Positions 1-8,364 of a stretch of DNA of 52,725 nucleotides are shown piece after piece. Made by a program: the position numbers and the translations under genes. The notes under the pieces are model-generated. The model saw only the letters and a list, made by a program, of their open reading frames with translations, had not been told where the DNA came from and made no database searches. Positions within the stretch are counted from its first letter, which is position 1. Each line of letters opens with the position of its first letter. Where the stretch lies: the NCBI GenBank assembly GCA_964556545.1, contig CAZKWE010000077.1, forward strand, positions 1 through 52,725. The letters are read 5' to 3'. The stretch is from JALSKU01 sp964556545. GTDB lineage: Bacteria; Campylobacterota; Campylobacteria; Campylobacterales; JALSKU01.

Positions 1-587
1 CCAAATACATTTTTATTCTCGTTACATATTCCTGCAATCCCCTCAACAGAACCGTTAGGATTGGAGAGAGTACCTTTTTCATCACAGTAAGTTAAAAGAA
101 TTGAACCGTTATCTTTTAACTTTTGCAAACCTTCATCATCAATATAATAATTTCCTTCACCATGGGCAATCGGAATATTTAAAATATCACCGGTTTTTAG
201 TTTTTGTAAAAATTTATTATTGTTATTTTCAACTTTAAGATAATGAAACCGAGAAATAAAATGAACATTTCTATTTTTTTTCATAGCTCCCGGAAGCAAG
301 GAAAGCTCCAAAAGTATTTGAAAACCGTTACAAATGCCAAGAACAAATCTTCCTTCGTTTGCAAATTTTACAACCGCTTTCATAATAGGAGAAAATTTCG
401 CAATAGCTCCGCTTCTTAGATAATCACCATAGCTAAATCCACCGGGCAATACCACCAAGTCCGTATCTTTTGGCAATACTTCTTCTTTGTGCCATATCAA
501 ATGAACATTTGCATCAAGTTTTTCATAGGCATATTTTGTATCAAGTTCACAGTTGGTACCCGGAAATACAATAACAGATACATTCAT
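1..587 (-). CDS. purQ: Phosphoribosylformylglycinamidine synthase subunit PurQ (partial)
   Basis: Glutaminase subunit of the FGAM synthase complex of purine synthesis; it releases ammonia from glutamine for PurL. The reading frame opens with ATG at 587 and runs open off the left edge, so about 195 N-terminal residues are visible and the C-terminus with the His-Glu part of the triad is missing. Seen: the class I amidotransferase start VIVFPGTNCE, the PGGFSYGDYLR segment, and the nucleophile elbow LGICNGFQ with the catalytic Cys. It begins 1 base past the purS stop, consistent with a purC-purS-purQ operon. Small PurQ plus PurS implies a short PurL encoded elsewhere. Confidence 0.95.
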   Translation of the reverse strand, partial: MNVSVIVFPGTNCELDTKYAYEKLDANVHLIWHKEEVLPKDTDLVVLPGGFSYGDYLRSGAIAKFSPIMKAVVKFANEGRFVLGICNGFQILLELSLLPGAMKKNRNVHFISRFHYLKVENNNNKFLQKLKTGDILNIPIAHGEGNYYIDDEGLQKLKDNGSILLTYCDEKGTLSNPNGSVEGIAGICNENKNVF

Positions 588-588
588 T

Positions 589-837
589 TTAGATTATTTC
601 CTCTTCTTCAATTTCATAATCTTCTATGACAGTATTTGCAAGTAATTCTTCACTCATCAATTCAACTCTTTTTCTTACTGCAGACTCGTCATTGCTATCA
701 ATATCAAGTATAATCTGTTTTCCTATACGAACATCTTTTACCTCATCAAAACCCAAAGAATTAAGTGCATGCAAAACAGCTTTTCCCTGAGGGTCCAATA
801 CTCCTTCTTTAAGTCTTATATTTACTTTGACTTTCAT
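589..837 (-). CDS. purS: Phosphoribosylformylglycinamidine synthase subunit PurS
   Basis: 82-residue small subunit that bridges PurQ and short-form PurL in the FGAM synthase complex. It has the usual length of the family and its pattern: a beta strand start (KVKVNIRLKEGVLDPQGKA), the conserved SLGF motif near residue 28, and a C-terminal acidic helix. The ATG overlaps the purC stop as ATGA, which suggests translational coupling, and purQ follows after one base. Occurrence of PurS goes with the three-subunit FGAM synthase, unlike the single long PurL of E. coli. Confidence 0.95.
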   Translation of the reverse strand: MKVKVNIRLKEGVLDPQGKAVLHALNSLGFDEVKDVRIGKQIILDIDSNDESAVRKRVELMSEELLANTVIEDYEIEEEEII

Positions 838-1550
838 TCGATATCCTTCAATATTCTATTTAATACTTCTTCATAAGCAACTTTTACATTGCCCAAGTCT
901 TGTCTAAAAACATCTTTGTCAAGTTTTTCGTTGGTTTTAACATCCCAAAATCTGCAACTATCCGGACTTATTTCATCTGAAAGTAAAATATTGCCTTTTT
1001 CGTCCTTTCCGAATTCAACTTTAAAATCCACCAAATTTAAATCCCTTTTTAAAAAAAAGCTTTTTAATATCACATTTATCTCTCTGCCCAATCTTTTTAA
1101 TTCTTCAAGTTCACTTTCACTTGCGATATCCAAAAGCAGACAATGCTCATCATTTAAAAGAGGATCGCCCAAATCATCATCTTTATAATAAAATTCCACC
1201 AATGCAAAAGGAAGAACGGTACCGTCTTTTATGCCAAGTCTTTTTGTCAAAGAACCTGTTGCTATATTTCTTACAACCACTTCTAAAGGGATAATATTTA
1301 CCTTTTTAACCAATTGTTCATTGTCATTTAAAGTTTTTACAAGATGAGTTTTTATCCCCTCTTTTTCCAAAAGTTTAAAAAGTTCCGTACTTATCTTGCA
1401 GTTTAATGCACCTTTTCCTGCCTCATTACCCTTTTTTTCAGCATTAAATGCTGTCAAATCATCTTTAAATTCAGAAATTAAAAGATTTTTATCTTCACAT
1501 TCATAAAGTCTTTTACCCTTTCCTTCATATAAAAGATTTAATTTTTTCAT
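834..1550 (-). CDS. purC: SAICAR synthetase PurC
   Basis: Phosphoribosylaminoimidazole-succinocarboxamide synthase, joining aspartate to CAIR with ATP. The 238-residue frame has the family start LLYEGKGKRLYE, the loop SEFKDDLTAFN, the EVVVRNIATGSL segment and the substrate-binding DEISPDSCRFWD near the C-terminus. I start it at ATG 1550, with an AAGG motif about nine bases upstream. The frame can be extended to a TTG at 1577, but that would overlap ctpA by 26 bases and add residues the family lacks. The ctpA stop lies one base upstream, so ctpA, purC, purS and purQ are probably cotranscribed. Confidence 0.96.
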   Translation of the reverse strand: MKKLNLLYEGKGKRLYECEDKNLLISEFKDDLTAFNAEKKGNEAGKGALNCKISTELFKLLEKEGIKTHLVKTLNDNEQLVKKVNIIPLEVVVRNIATGSLTKRLGIKDGTVLPFALVEFYYKDDDLGDPLLNDEHCLLLDIASESELEELKRLGREINVILKSFFLKRDLNLVDFKVEFGKDEKGNILLSDEISPDSCRFWDVKTNEKLDKDVFRQDLGNVKVAYEEVLNRILKDIE

Positions 1551-1551
1551 A

Positions 1552-2862
1552 TCATTTGCCTTTTTTTTCAATATCAAGAACTTTTACTATATCAAGTCCG
1601 GTTTTAAGCTGGATATCTTTATAAATTTCTTCTTTTGTAAGAATCTTTTTACTGTTTAATTTAGTCTCTTTTTTAGTCTCTTTTTTATTGTCTGTTTTTT
1701 CAAGTTCACTCTTTAAGTGTTTTTTTAACTCTCTCTCTTTTAGCATAAAATCATCTTTTTGTGTCGGCACAGGTCCCGGATAAACTACAACATCAGGAGA
1801 AACACCGACTGACTGTATAGTTCTTCCGCTTGGCAAATAATATCTTGCTATGGTAAGTCTTATAGCTTCGGTCTTGTCTATCGGGAGTATCACTTGAACA
1901 CTTCCCTTGCCGAAAGTTTTCTCTCCGACAATTATAGCTCTTTTATGATCCTGCAGCGAACCGCTTACAATCTCACTGGCACTTGCACTTCCGCCGTTTA
2001 CCAATACAACTATGGGTATATTTTTAAGTGTTCCCTCTTTTGTTGCTTTGTATTGCATATTTTCGCTTTTAACTCTTCCTTTTTGAGAAACTATAATACC
2101 TTTGTCAACAAAAAGATTAACCAAACCAACAGCCTGAGAGAGAAGACCTCCCGGATTGTTTCTAAGATCCAAAATTATACCTTTTTTATGAGGGTAATCT
2201 TTTAAAGCTTTTTTTACACCGGCTACTACTTTTTTATCAAAACTTGTAACTCTTATATAAAGTACATTACTGCTTTCTATCTCTTTTGCATAAACGGACT
2301 GAATTTTTATAATATCTCTTATAATGGTTATCTTTAACGGCTTTGTTTGACCTTTTCTTACAATTGTTAAAACTATCTTGGTTTTCGGTTTGCCTCTCAT
2401 AAGTGAAACTGCATCATCTATAGTCATATTTAGAGTTGATTTGTCATTTATCTTCAGGATAATATCCCCGGCTTTAATGCCGGCTTTGTAAGCTGGAGTA
2501 TCATCTATGGGAGATATAACCGTCAAAACACCGTTTCTCATACCAACAGTTATCCCAAGTCCTCCAAATTCACCACTTGTTTGGATTTGCATCTCTTTAA
2601 AAGCTTTTTTATCCAAAAACGAAGAGTGGGCATCCAAGTTTGAAAGGAGTCCGGCTATGGCTTTGTTTACAATTTTATCCATAGTCAAATCATCTACATA
2701 ATACTTTTCAACAGTACCTAATACTTTTGTAAATTTTGACAAAGCTTTCAGTCTTGTTTCGTTATCGTGTTTTCCTTGTGCCAAAAGAGAAGAAGAAAAA
2801 AGCAAAGCCCCGCCTATAAGTGTGCTGACAAATCCCAATGCTACAAATCTATTTTTTTTCAT
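1552..2862 (-). CDS. ctpA: Carboxyl-terminal processing protease, S41 family
   Basis: Periplasmic or membrane-anchored C-terminal processing serine protease that degrades or trims envelope proteins. From ATG 2862 it has 436 residues: an N-terminal signal or anchor segment (about residues 5-29), a PDZ domain (about 95-185), and the S41 core with nucleophile Ser294 in GGSASASEI and general base Lys319 in TFGKG. A TTG at 2874 is in frame, but AAAGGA directly abuts it, which is too close for initiation. The C-terminal 60 residues are Lys/Glu-rich. It is divergent from clpB and placed directly before purC. Confidence 0.95.
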   Translation of the reverse strand: MKKNRFVALGFVSTLIGGALLFSSSLLAQGKHDNETRLKALSKFTKVLGTVEKYYVDDLTMDKIVNKAIAGLLSNLDAHSSFLDKKAFKEMQIQTSGEFGGLGITVGMRNGVLTVISPIDDTPAYKAGIKAGDIILKINDKSTLNMTIDDAVSLMRGKPKTKIVLTIVRKGQTKPLKITIIRDIIKIQSVYAKEIESSNVLYIRVTSFDKKVVAGVKKALKDYPHKKGIILDLRNNPGGLLSQAVGLVNLFVDKGIIVSQKGRVKSENMQYKATKEGTLKNIPIVVLVNGGSASASEIVSGSLQDHKRAIIVGEKTFGKGSVQVILPIDKTEAIRLTIARYYLPSGRTIQSVGVSPDVVVYPGPVPTQKDDFMLKERELKKHLKSELEKTDNKKETKKETKLNSKKILTKEEIYKDIQLKTGLDIVKVLDIEKKGK

Positions 2863-2988
2863 TACCGTTATCAATCCTTTATGATTTTTAAAAAGATATT
2901 TTACTTAAAATATTCTAAATAGATTGTTAAAAAAGAGATTAGTTTAAAAATGAAAAACTTATTTTTTTATGATTAAACAATTTTTTTT

Positions 2989-3019
2989 AGTTATATTAAA
3001 TGATTTTGCTAATATAACT
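2989..3019. promoter_or_regulatory. 10-bp perfect inverted repeat abutting the clpB -35 box
   Basis: AGTTATATTA at 2989-2998 and its exact reverse complement TAATATAACT at 3010-3019 are separated by 11 bases. The right arm runs into the -35 TTGACA of clpB. The heptamer AGTTATA recurs as a second inverted pair at 3058-3077. A regulator-binding operator is the natural reading, but no known operator consensus (CIRCE, HAIR) matches. Confidence 0.55.
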
Positions 3020-3048
3020 TGACATTTATAGACTAAATGTTGTATAAT
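3019..3048 (+). promoter_or_regulatory. Sigma-70 promoter of clpB
   Basis: TTGACA at 3019-3024 and TATAAT at 3043-3048 with an 18-base spacer match the housekeeping consensus at every position. The transcript would start near 3055, leaving about 40 bases of leader with the Shine-Dalgarno AAAGGAG before ATG 3094. Since Campylobacterota lack a heat-shock sigma factor, chaperone genes there are usually repressor-controlled from sigma-70 promoters; control by the flanking palindromes is inference. Confidence 0.8.
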
Positions 3049-3057
3049 CCTATCAAA

Positions 3058-3077
3058 AGTTATATCAAACTATAACT
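3058..3077. promoter_or_regulatory. Second AGTTATA inverted repeat, at the clpB transcription start
   Basis: AGTTATA at 3058-3064 and TATAACT at 3071-3077 are separated by six bases. The site starts just downstream of the expected transcription start and ends before the Shine-Dalgarno. Its centre is about 63.5 bases, close to six helical turns, from the centre of the upstream repeat at 2989-3019. It could equally be a weak RNA hairpin in the leader. Confidence 0.5.
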
Positions 3078-3093
3078 CTAAAAGGAGAAAAAT

Positions 3094-5670
3094 ATGAAAC
3101 AAATATTTGAAAAATTAACACATCAAATGACACAGGCACTTGAGAGCGGTATCTCTCTTGCTTTGCACAACAAAAACAGTGAAGTTGAAAAAATACATGT
3201 ATTGTGGGCTTTATTGACTAACAGTAATTCGATTCTCAATCAGGCATTAAACAAAATGAATATTGACAAAGCCGCTATCGAACTTGAAGTCAAATCAAGA
3301 GCCGACAGACTTCCAAAAGTTTCAACAGTAACAAAAGAAAATATAAAAATTTCCAGAAATTTAGTCGAAAGTTTACAAAAAGCCGAAGGACTTATGAATA
3401 GTATCGCAGACAGTTTTTTAGCTGTTGATACATGGATACTTGCCAATTTGGAAGATGAACCTTTTAAAGGTATATTTTCAAAATTTTTGGATATTTTAGA
3501 ACTTAAAAAAAGTCTTGAAGCTATAAGAGGCGGTAAAAAGATAGAGTCGCAAAGTGCAGATGAAAATTTGGAAAATTTGGAAAAATACGGTATAGATTTA
3601 ACCAAAAAAGCACTTGAAAACGAACTCGATCCGGTAATCGGCAGAGATGAAGAAATTCAAAGAATTATGCAAATACTTATAAGAAAGACAAAAAATAATC
3701 CGATACTTCTTGGGGAACCCGGAACAGGTAAAACCGCCATAGTTGAAGGATTGGCTCAAAGAATTGTAGAAAAAGTCGTACCTCTTAGCTTGCAAAATAA
3801 AAGAGTTGTTGCACTTGATATGAGTGCATTGATTGCAGGTGCAAAATACAGGGGCGAATTTGAAGACAGGTTAAAAGCTGTTATAGATGAAGTAAAACAA
3901 GACGGCAATATCATACTCTTTATAGATGAGATACACACCATTGTCGGTGCAGGTGCAAGCGAAGGAAGCATGGATGCGGCCAATATGCTAAAACCGGCTC
4001 TTGCAAGAGGTGAATTGCATACTATCGGTGCTACAACTCTAAAAGAGTATAGAAAGTATTTTGAAAAAGATGCTGCGCTTCAAAGAAGATTTCAGCCGGT
4101 AAAAGTTGAAGAACCGAATATAAATGAAGCTTTGCAAATTTTAAGAGGTATAAAAGAAAAACTTGAAGCCCATCACAATGTAACTATACTTGATAGTGCA
4201 TTGGTGGCTGCAGCAAAACTAAGCGACAGATACATAACGGATAGATTTTTACCTGATAAAGCTATAGATTTGATCGATGAAGCTGCCGCCGAGCTTAAAA
4301 TGCAGATTGAGAGTGAACCTATGGAATTATCCAAAGTAAAAAGAGAGATAAATGCACTTCTTGTTGAAAAAGAGGCTCTTAAAATGGATAAATCCAAGAA
4401 AAACGAAGAGAGATTGAAAGAGATAGAAAAAGAGTTGGCTGACAAAGAAGAGCTCAAAAGGGCATTGGAGCATCAGTTTGAAAATGAAAAAAAAGTTTTT
4501 AATGAAATAGCCGAACTTAAAACTAAAATTGATGAATTAAAAAGAGAAGCCGAACTTGCAAAAAGAAACAGCGATTTTAACAAAGCTGCCGAAATAGAAT
4601 ACGGAAAAATTCCGGAGCTTCTTAAAAAAGAGGAAGATTTAAACGAGCAATGGAATAAAATGCAAGAGAGCGGAACATTGCTTAAAAACAGTGTTGATGA
4701 AGAGATGATAGCAAAAATCGTTAGCAAATGGACCGGTATCCCTGTAACAAAAATGCTTCAAAGTGAAAAAGACAAAGTTTTACATATCGAAGATGAACTT
4801 AAAAAAGAGGTAAAAGGTCAAGATACCGCCATTAAGGCAGTCAGCAGAGCCATAAAAAGAAACAAAGCCGGACTTAGCAGTGACAGCAAACCGATAGGCA
4901 GTTTTATGTTCTTAGGACCGACAGGAGTCGGTAAAACCCAAACTGCCAAAACTCTTGCTAAATTTTTATTTGACAGTGAAAAATCTCTTATCAGATTTGA
5001 TATGAGTGAATATATGGAAAAGCATGCCGTTTCAAGACTTGTTGGTGCACCTCCCGGATATGTAGGATATGATGAAGGCGGTCAATTAACAGAAGCGGTC
5101 AGAAGGCATCCATACAGTGTTCTTTTGTTTGATGAGATAGAAAAAGCTCATCCTGATGTTTTCAATATCCTGCTTCAAGTTTTGGATGATGGAAGGCTAA
5201 CTGATAACAAAGGTGTGACAGTTGACTTTAAAAATACCATTATTATACTAACTTCAAACATAGCAAGTGCAAAGATAATGGAATTTGTCGATCCGAAAGA
5301 TAGAGAAAAAGCCGTTATGGACGAATTGAAACTTCATTTTAAACCTGAATTTTTAAACAGGCTTGATGATGTGGTTATATTTAATCCTTTGGGAATTGAA
5401 CAGATAAAACAAATAGTTGATATTATGTTAAATGACTTAAGAGACAGGCTAAAAGATAGAGATATGGAAATATCTCTAAGTGATAACGCAAAAGCGCTGA
5501 TAGCCGAAGCAGGATTTGACCCTGTTTACGGAGCAAGACCTTTAAAAAGAGCTATATATGATCTTGTTGAAGATAAAATTGCCGAAATGATTCTTGAAGA
5601 TAAAATTCAAGATGGCAATAAAATATTTGTAGATGAGCAAAATAAAGAAATAGTTATAAAAGTCCGATAG
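3094..5670 (+). CDS. clpB: ATP-dependent disaggregase ClpB
   Basis: Hexameric AAA+ unfoldase that rescues aggregated proteins together with DnaK. The 858 residues have the full ClpB plan: N-terminal domain (about 1-145), first AAA+ module with Walker A GEPGTGKT at 207-214 and FIDEIHT Walker B, the long middle coiled coil (about 400-530, rich in Lys/Glu) that separates ClpB from ClpA, second AAA+ module with GPTGVGKT at 608-615, and the C-terminal domain with VYGARPLKRAI. The start follows a strong AAAGGAG. The gene stands alone between divergent ctpA and convergent amt. Confidence 0.98.
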   Translation: MKQIFEKLTHQMTQALESGISLALHNKNSEVEKIHVLWALLTNSNSILNQALNKMNIDKAAIELEVKSRADRLPKVSTVTKENIKISRNLVESLQKAEGLMNSIADSFLAVDTWILANLEDEPFKGIFSKFLDILELKKSLEAIRGGKKIESQSADENLENLEKYGIDLTKKALENELDPVIGRDEEIQRIMQILIRKTKNNPILLGEPGTGKTAIVEGLAQRIVEKVVPLSLQNKRVVALDMSALIAGAKYRGEFEDRLKAVIDEVKQDGNIILFIDEIHTIVGAGASEGSMDAANMLKPALARGELHTIGATTLKEYRKYFEKDAALQRRFQPVKVEEPNINEALQILRGIKEKLEAHHNVTILDSALVAAAKLSDRYITDRFLPDKAIDLIDEAAAELKMQIESEPMELSKVKREINALLVEKEALKMDKSKKNEERLKEIEKELADKEELKRALEHQFENEKKVFNEIAELKTKIDELKREAELAKRNSDFNKAAEIEYGKIPELLKKEEDLNEQWNKMQESGTLLKNSVDEEMIAKIVSKWTGIPVTKMLQSEKDKVLHIEDELKKEVKGQDTAIKAVSRAIKRNKAGLSSDSKPIGSFMFLGPTGVGKTQTAKTLAKFLFDSEKSLIRFDMSEYMEKHAVSRLVGAPPGYVGYDEGGQLTEAVRRHPYSVLLFDEIEKAHPDVFNILLQVLDDGRLTDNKGVTVDFKNTIIILTSNIASAKIMEFVDPKDREKAVMDELKLHFKPEFLNRLDDVVIFNPLGIEQIKQIVDIMLNDLRDRLKDRDMEISLSDNAKALIAEAGFDPVYGARPLKRAIYDLVEDKIAEMILEDKIQDGNKIFVDEQNKEIVIKVR

Positions 5671-5676
5671 ATATTT

Positions 5677-5708
5677 TCCTTCCCTGCTAAAAACAGGGAA
5701 GGATTTTT
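5677..5708 (+). terminator. Rho-independent terminator of clpB
   Basis: A perfect 10-bp stem (5677-5686 with 5694-5703), loop of seven bases and a run of five T at 5704-5708, starting seven bases past the clpB stop. On the minus strand the hairpin is followed by an A-rich stretch, so it terminates clpB rather than amt. Confidence 0.88.
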
Positions 5709-5714
5709 AAGTAC

Positions 5715-6890
5715 CTAAAATGCTCTTTTAAATTCAGGATATGCTTCCAAACCGCATTCGCTCACATCTATCCCTTCTATTTGTTCATCATCACTTGCTC
5801 TAAATGGAATTATTTTATTTATTATATAGATAAAAATATATGACACGATAAAAGCAAATAGAGCAACTATTGCAACACCTTTTATCTGAGGCATTAAAGA
5901 TACATTCTTTGCAAATATACCAACAGATAGTGTTCCCCATATACCGTTTACAAGATGCACGGACAATGCACCAACCGGATCATCAAGTTTCAATCTATCA
6001 AACAAAGGTACGGCAAAAACTACCAAAAGTCCTCCTATCGTACCAATGGCAATAGGAGAGTATATATCATATATATCTGCTCCCGCTGTTATTGCCACAA
6101 GTCCTCCGAGTGCTCCGTTTAGTATCATAGTTATATCTAAAAGTTTATATCTTATATACATTACAATGGCAGCTACAATAGCTCCGGCAAGTCCGGCAGT
6201 ATTGGTATTTAGGATTGTCAGGGCTACCGTATCCGCACTCTCCTTTGAACTTATTGTTCCTACACTTCCTCCGTTAAATCCAAACCAACCTATCCAAAGT
6301 ATCATAGCACCCAAAACAACAAGAGGTATATTTGAAGCAGGTATTGCTTTTATAGTACCATTTTTACCGTATCTTCCTTTTCTTGGACCTATTATTAGAA
6401 TTGCCGCTAAAAGTGCCCAGGCTCCGGTTGAATGTATGACGGTTGAACCTGCCAAATCATGCATAGCCGAAATATCCAAAAATGTATCTTTTAAAAAATT
6501 CGCTCCCCATGTAACATTTACAACCGTAGGATATATAAAACCTGCCATTACAACAGTAAAAAACATCAACGGGATAATTTTAGTTCTCTCGCTGACACCT
6601 CCGCTCATTATATTGACGGTTTTTCCCACAAATGCCATTTGAAATAAAAATGCCGCCCATACACTATAACTTGTAACATTCCATCCCCCGAATGCATAAC
6701 TATAACCTATCAATAAAAATATCATAGAAGCAATGGCATATATAAGTGTATTTATCGTAAGTACCGAAGTAACATTTTTTGTTCTTACAAGTCCTGCTTC
6801 AAGCATTGCAAAACCGGGAACCATAAAAATGATAAGCACCATTGCAAATAACATAAAAAGAGTGTCTATAATATACTTAATATCTCCCAT
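5715..6890 (-). CDS. amt: Ammonium channel Amt
   Basis: Inner-membrane trimeric ammonium transporter of the Amt/Mep/Rh family. The 391 residues form about eleven hydrophobic segments. Family signatures are seen: MVPGFAMLEAGLVRTKN in the first helices, DLAGSTVIHSTGAWALLAA with a conserved Asp and pore His, WIGWFGFNGGS, and HLVNGIWGTLSVG with the second pore region. There is no cleaved signal peptide. Shine-Dalgarno AAGGGG precedes the ATG. No glnK/PII gene is adjacent here, unlike many amt loci. The 112-base gap to the upstream lipoprotein gene leaves room for its own promoter, but I see no clear sigma-70 or sigma-54 site. Confidence 0.96.
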   Translation of the reverse strand: MGDIKYIIDTLFMLFAMVLIIFMVPGFAMLEAGLVRTKNVTSVLTINTLIYAIASMIFLLIGYSYAFGGWNVTSYSVWAAFLFQMAFVGKTVNIMSGGVSERTKIIPLMFFTVVMAGFIYPTVVNVTWGANFLKDTFLDISAMHDLAGSTVIHSTGAWALLAAILIIGPRKGRYGKNGTIKAIPASNIPLVVLGAMILWIGWFGFNGGSVGTISSKESADTVALTILNTNTAGLAGAIVAAIVMYIRYKLLDITMILNGALGGLVAITAGADIYDIYSPIAIGTIGGLLVVFAVPLFDRLKLDDPVGALSVHLVNGIWGTLSVGIFAKNVSLMPQIKGVAIVALFAFIVSYIFIYIINKIIPFRASDDEQIEGIDVSECGLEAYPEFKRAF

Positions 6891-7002
6891 AAATACCCCT
6901 TGTATATTTTTTGGAAGAATAGCATAATTATTTAAATTAAATTTATATTTTTTGATGAAATTTTAGGCAATTTACAATTTGTATCTTATCTTTTTAGGAT
7001 TT

Positions 7003-7611
7003 TTAGTTTTGTTTGCAATTCCTAATGCAAATCTTTTTAAGCTGTATCGTACCGCCACAGTTTAAAAAACATATATCGTAATCTTTTTGGCAACCACAGT
7101 TTCTTTTGCAAAATTTTTGTTCATTTTTTACTATTTGATTGAAACTGTTTTTTGTAGGAGCTTTTGGTTCTTTTGGTTTTACTCTAAGCGATCTTCTTAT
7201 GATATATCTCAAATCATTTGCTCTATCGCAGGCATAACTACTGTGATTTTTTTTGCATTGATCTCTAAAATAACTCCAATCACGATAGTTTTGATCGTAT
7301 TCATTTTGCCAGTCAAACATCCTGGCATTATAATCATTTAATCTTCTGATATATCTGTTATACTTTTTATTATACTCTTTATCCTCTATAGCTCTAATAT
7401 CTTTGGCTCTTAAGAAAGCATCATTTAAACATTGGTTGTAATTTTTTTCGCAATTTTTACTGCACTTCTCTCTTGTGTACCGGCAGGTCTTAATACACTC
7501 TCTTGCCTTATAGCCAACAGGAGGTATATAAATATTTTTCACAGTGTATTCAGGTGCACAACCGGTAAATATCCATACAAAAATAGAAAAAACAAAGAAA
7601 TATTTTAGCAT
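7003..7611 (-). CDS. Cysteine-rich lipoprotein with repeated CxxxC motifs, function unknown
   Basis: 202 residues with a lipoprotein signal peptide: hydrophobic residues 3-16 and lipobox FTGC with lipidated Cys18. The mature part has 14 further cysteines. Five CxxxC pairs occur: 39/43, 50/54, 168/172, 181/185 and 195/199. Positions 39, 50, 61 and 43, 54 repeat with an 11-residue period. The middle (about 65-150) is Tyr/Arg/Asp-rich and probably helical. Paired CxxxC motifs on facing helices are typical of disulfide-stapled helical hairpins. I do not recognise the family. It starts 12 bases after the ttcA-like stop with a good AGGAG, so it is probably the end of that operon. Confidence 0.85.
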   Translation of the reverse strand: MLKYFFVFSIFVWIFTGCAPEYTVKNIYIPPVGYKARECIKTCRYTREKCSKNCEKNYNQCLNDAFLRAKDIRAIEDKEYNKKYNRYIRRLNDYNARMFDWQNEYDQNYRDWSYFRDQCKKNHSSYACDRANDLRYIIRRSLRVKPKEPKAPTKNSFNQIVKNEQKFCKRNCGCQKDYDICFLNCGGTIQLKKICIRNCKQN

Positions 7612-7623
7612 TTTAACTCCTGT

Positions 7624-8364
7624 TTATAAAAAACTGTCTTTATGAATATGTTCAAATGCGGCTTTGAGCGAAATAAAAAGTTCATGATTATTTTCCTCCA
7701 TCTCTTTGAGCATTTTTTTTGTATTTGCTCTGGCATACGGCATCTTCACATCAAACCGAAAAGCAGGGCATGATTCATCACCAACAAGAGGAAATTCATT
7801 TAGTTTTGCAGCATCTACAAGTTGCCTTTCTCTAACAAGTATCAAAGGCCTTATCACTTCAAGCCCGTTAGATGCTTTATACTTTGGAGGCAAACTTCTC
7901 AAAGCTCCGTTATACATAAAATTCATAAAAAAACTCTCTACTGCATCATCAAAATGATGTCCCAAAGCAATTTTGTTATATCCGCCTTTTTGAGCCACAC
8001 TATACAATGCTCCTCTTCTCATTCTTGAAAAAAAACTGCAAAATGATGAATTTTTTCTTATCTTCTCTTTGGCAAGCTCAAAAGTTTTGGTTTCATATAT
8101 TTCAAAAGGTATATCATACTCTTTGCAGTGATTTTTCAAATTTAAAAGATTTTCTCCCATGCCATAAGTCACACAAACCGCTTTAAAATCAAAATCAAAA
8201 GGAGCAACTCTTTTAACATGAGAAAGTATATGAGCAAGAGTCAAAGAGTCTTTTCCTCCGCTAAGCCCTAAAAGCACCCTATCTCCGTCAGTTATGAGAT
8301 TGTACTTGGCATTTGTCCTGCCTGTGATTCTTAGTAATTTTTTACTTATGTTAGCTTTTTTCAA
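7624..8364 (-). CDS. TtcA-like PP-loop tRNA thiolation enzyme
   Basis: PP-loop ATPase resembling tRNA 2-thiocytidine synthetase TtcA. Seen: start region KKLLRITGRT, PP-loop SGGKDS at 35-40, SRMRRGALY at 113-121, KIALGHHFDDAVESFFMN and RPLILVRER. E. coli TtcA binds a 4Fe-4S cluster with Cys of two CxxC motifs. Here each motif keeps only its first Cys (Cys109-x-x-Phe112 and Cys199-x-x-Phe202), so one of the three known ligands is replaced. The first possible start codon is TTG 8364, directly after an in-frame stop and 14 bases inside mtnN. Cluster use and target nucleoside are therefore uncertain. Confidence 0.85.
   Translation of the reverse strand: MKKANISKKLLRITGRTNAKYNLITDGDRVLLGLSGGKDSLTLAHILSHVKRVAPFDFDFKAVCVTYGMGENLLNLKNHCKEYDIPFEIYETKTFELAKEKIRKNSSFCSFFSRMRRGALYSVAQKGGYNKIALGHHFDDAVESFFMNFMYNGALRSLPPKYKASNGLEVIRPLILVRERQLVDAAKLNEFPLVGDESCPAFRFDVKMPYARANTKKMLKEMEENNHELFISLKAAFEHIHKDSFL

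Noticed and set aside
889..1188. Open frame of about 99 codons on the plus strand over purC
   Set aside because: It lies fully inside a well-conserved gene on the other strand and its product is Ser/Phe/Leu-rich, typical for the antisense of Lys/Glu-rich genes.
1548..1577. Run of eight A (minus strand) at the end of ctpA that could slip into the purC frame and fuse CtpA to PurC
   Set aside because: CtpA ends normally, purC has its own ATG and ribosome site, and a fusion of a secreted protease to a cytosolic enzyme makes no sense.
6891..7002. Sigma-54 promoter for amt
   Set aside because: No GG-N10-GC pair with the expected TGGCAC/TTGCA context in the gap upstream of amt.
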